From Prosthecobacter sp. (GTDB taxonomy: Bacteria; Verrucomicrobiota; Verrucomicrobiia; Verrucomicrobiales; Verrucomicrobiaceae): a DNA stretch of 45,343 nt. The notes below the pieces were generated by a model, which was given only the letters and a program-made list of their open reading frames with translations, made no database searches and had not been told where the DNA came from. The stretch lies in NCBI GenBank assembly GCA_021733925.1, contig JAIPJY010000057.1, positions 1-45,343 on the forward strand, in the 5' to 3' direction. Both the position numbers and the translations under genes were made by a program. Of the stretch, positions 45,174 through 45,343 are shown piece by piece; the first letter of the stretch is position 1, and the number at the start of each line of letters is the position of its first letter.

Positions 45174-45343
45174 TTGCAGGGTCTCAGAGTTGTTCTAAGG
45201 TCCCAACCCGCAGCGAAAAACGCGGGCTGAGAAAAGGGAGTGAGAGACGCTGAAAGCGGTTCGAATTTCCTGGAATCAGAAACGATCTTTTAGAAAACAC
45301 AGAAGCAGTTTTAGCGAGGCGAAAGCCGAGTGAAAAATTGCTG
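45174..45343 (+). promoter_or_regulatory. Strong rRNA-type promoter and leader (rRNA operon start inferred)
   Basis: TTGCAG (45174-45179), a 16-base spacer and TAAGGT (45196-45201), preceded by an A-rich UP-like tract and followed by a C-rich discriminator. A CCCGC...GCGGG hairpin comes next, then an untranslated leader with GATCTTTTAGAAAA, which loosely recalls an antitermination boxA. No open reading frame runs to the edge. The pattern fits the leader of a 16S-23S-5S operon beginning just beyond the window. Confidence 0.45.

Overview
The window looks like a chromosomal segment of a Verrucomicrobiota bacterium, most like Prosthecobacter or Verrucomicrobium. This is inferred from gene content: Tat-exported Gfo/Idh/MocA oxidoreductase, secreted DUF1080 protein, DUF4091 protein, PurA/DUF3276-type protein, high G+C, and very few Shine-Dalgarno sequences. 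No taxonomic marker such as 16S rRNA lies inside the window, although its right edge resembles the promoter and leader of an rRNA operon.

Layout. 0-8 kb: a partial REP-like repeat, a glycine-rich RRM RNA-binding protein with a long leader, an MFS transporter, a coiled-coil membrane protein, a Tat-exported oxidoreductase, two small proteins, and a stand-alone class II terpene cyclase of the squalene-hopene type followed by a second REP-like unit. 8-17.3 kb (minus strand): a flotillin operon made of a YqiJ-like OB-fold membrane protein, a 694-residue flotillin, a probable small membrane protein and a 1660-residue DUF3686 AAA ATPase. A REP-associated tyrosine transposase (HUH, IS200-like) with four repeat units sits between the small membrane protein and the ATPase. 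17.5-24 kb: housekeeping and small genes (PurA-like protein, Tat metallophosphoesterase, upp, lipoproteins, DedA, a CII-like DNA-binding protein, cupin).

24.2-32 kb: a tightly packed operon with a carrier protein, an acyl-CoA-dehydrogenase-like flavoprotein, an amino acid:carrier-protein ligase (a class II aaRS relative with its zinc ligands intact), a DUF1839 protein, a GH2 beta-mannosidase-like enzyme and a double alpha/beta hydrolase related to exosortase-associated hydrolases. I read this as loading an amino acid as a thioester, possibly oxidising it, and passing it to an acceptor that is probably a glycan. After an initiator tRNA (minus) and a DUF1080 gene comes a second operon (33.3-41.1 kb): NodB deacetylase, GT4 glycosyltransferase, DUF4091 protein, CelD/BcsL-type GNAT and a Wzz protein fused to a degenerate BY-kinase domain. 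Its genes overlap by four bases at three junctions. The two operons share an identical 14-base AT-rich element upstream, suggesting one envelope-polysaccharide programme with aminoacyl decoration.

41-45.3 kb: a small PH-like membrane protein, aconitase AcnA, then about 840 bases without a convincing gene, ending in a strong rRNA-type promoter. Best candidates for an under-described system are the aminoacyl-carrier-protein operon and its shared promoter element, followed by the flotillin/ATPase operon interrupted by the transposase-REP module. All calls are by reading the sequence; no database search was run.
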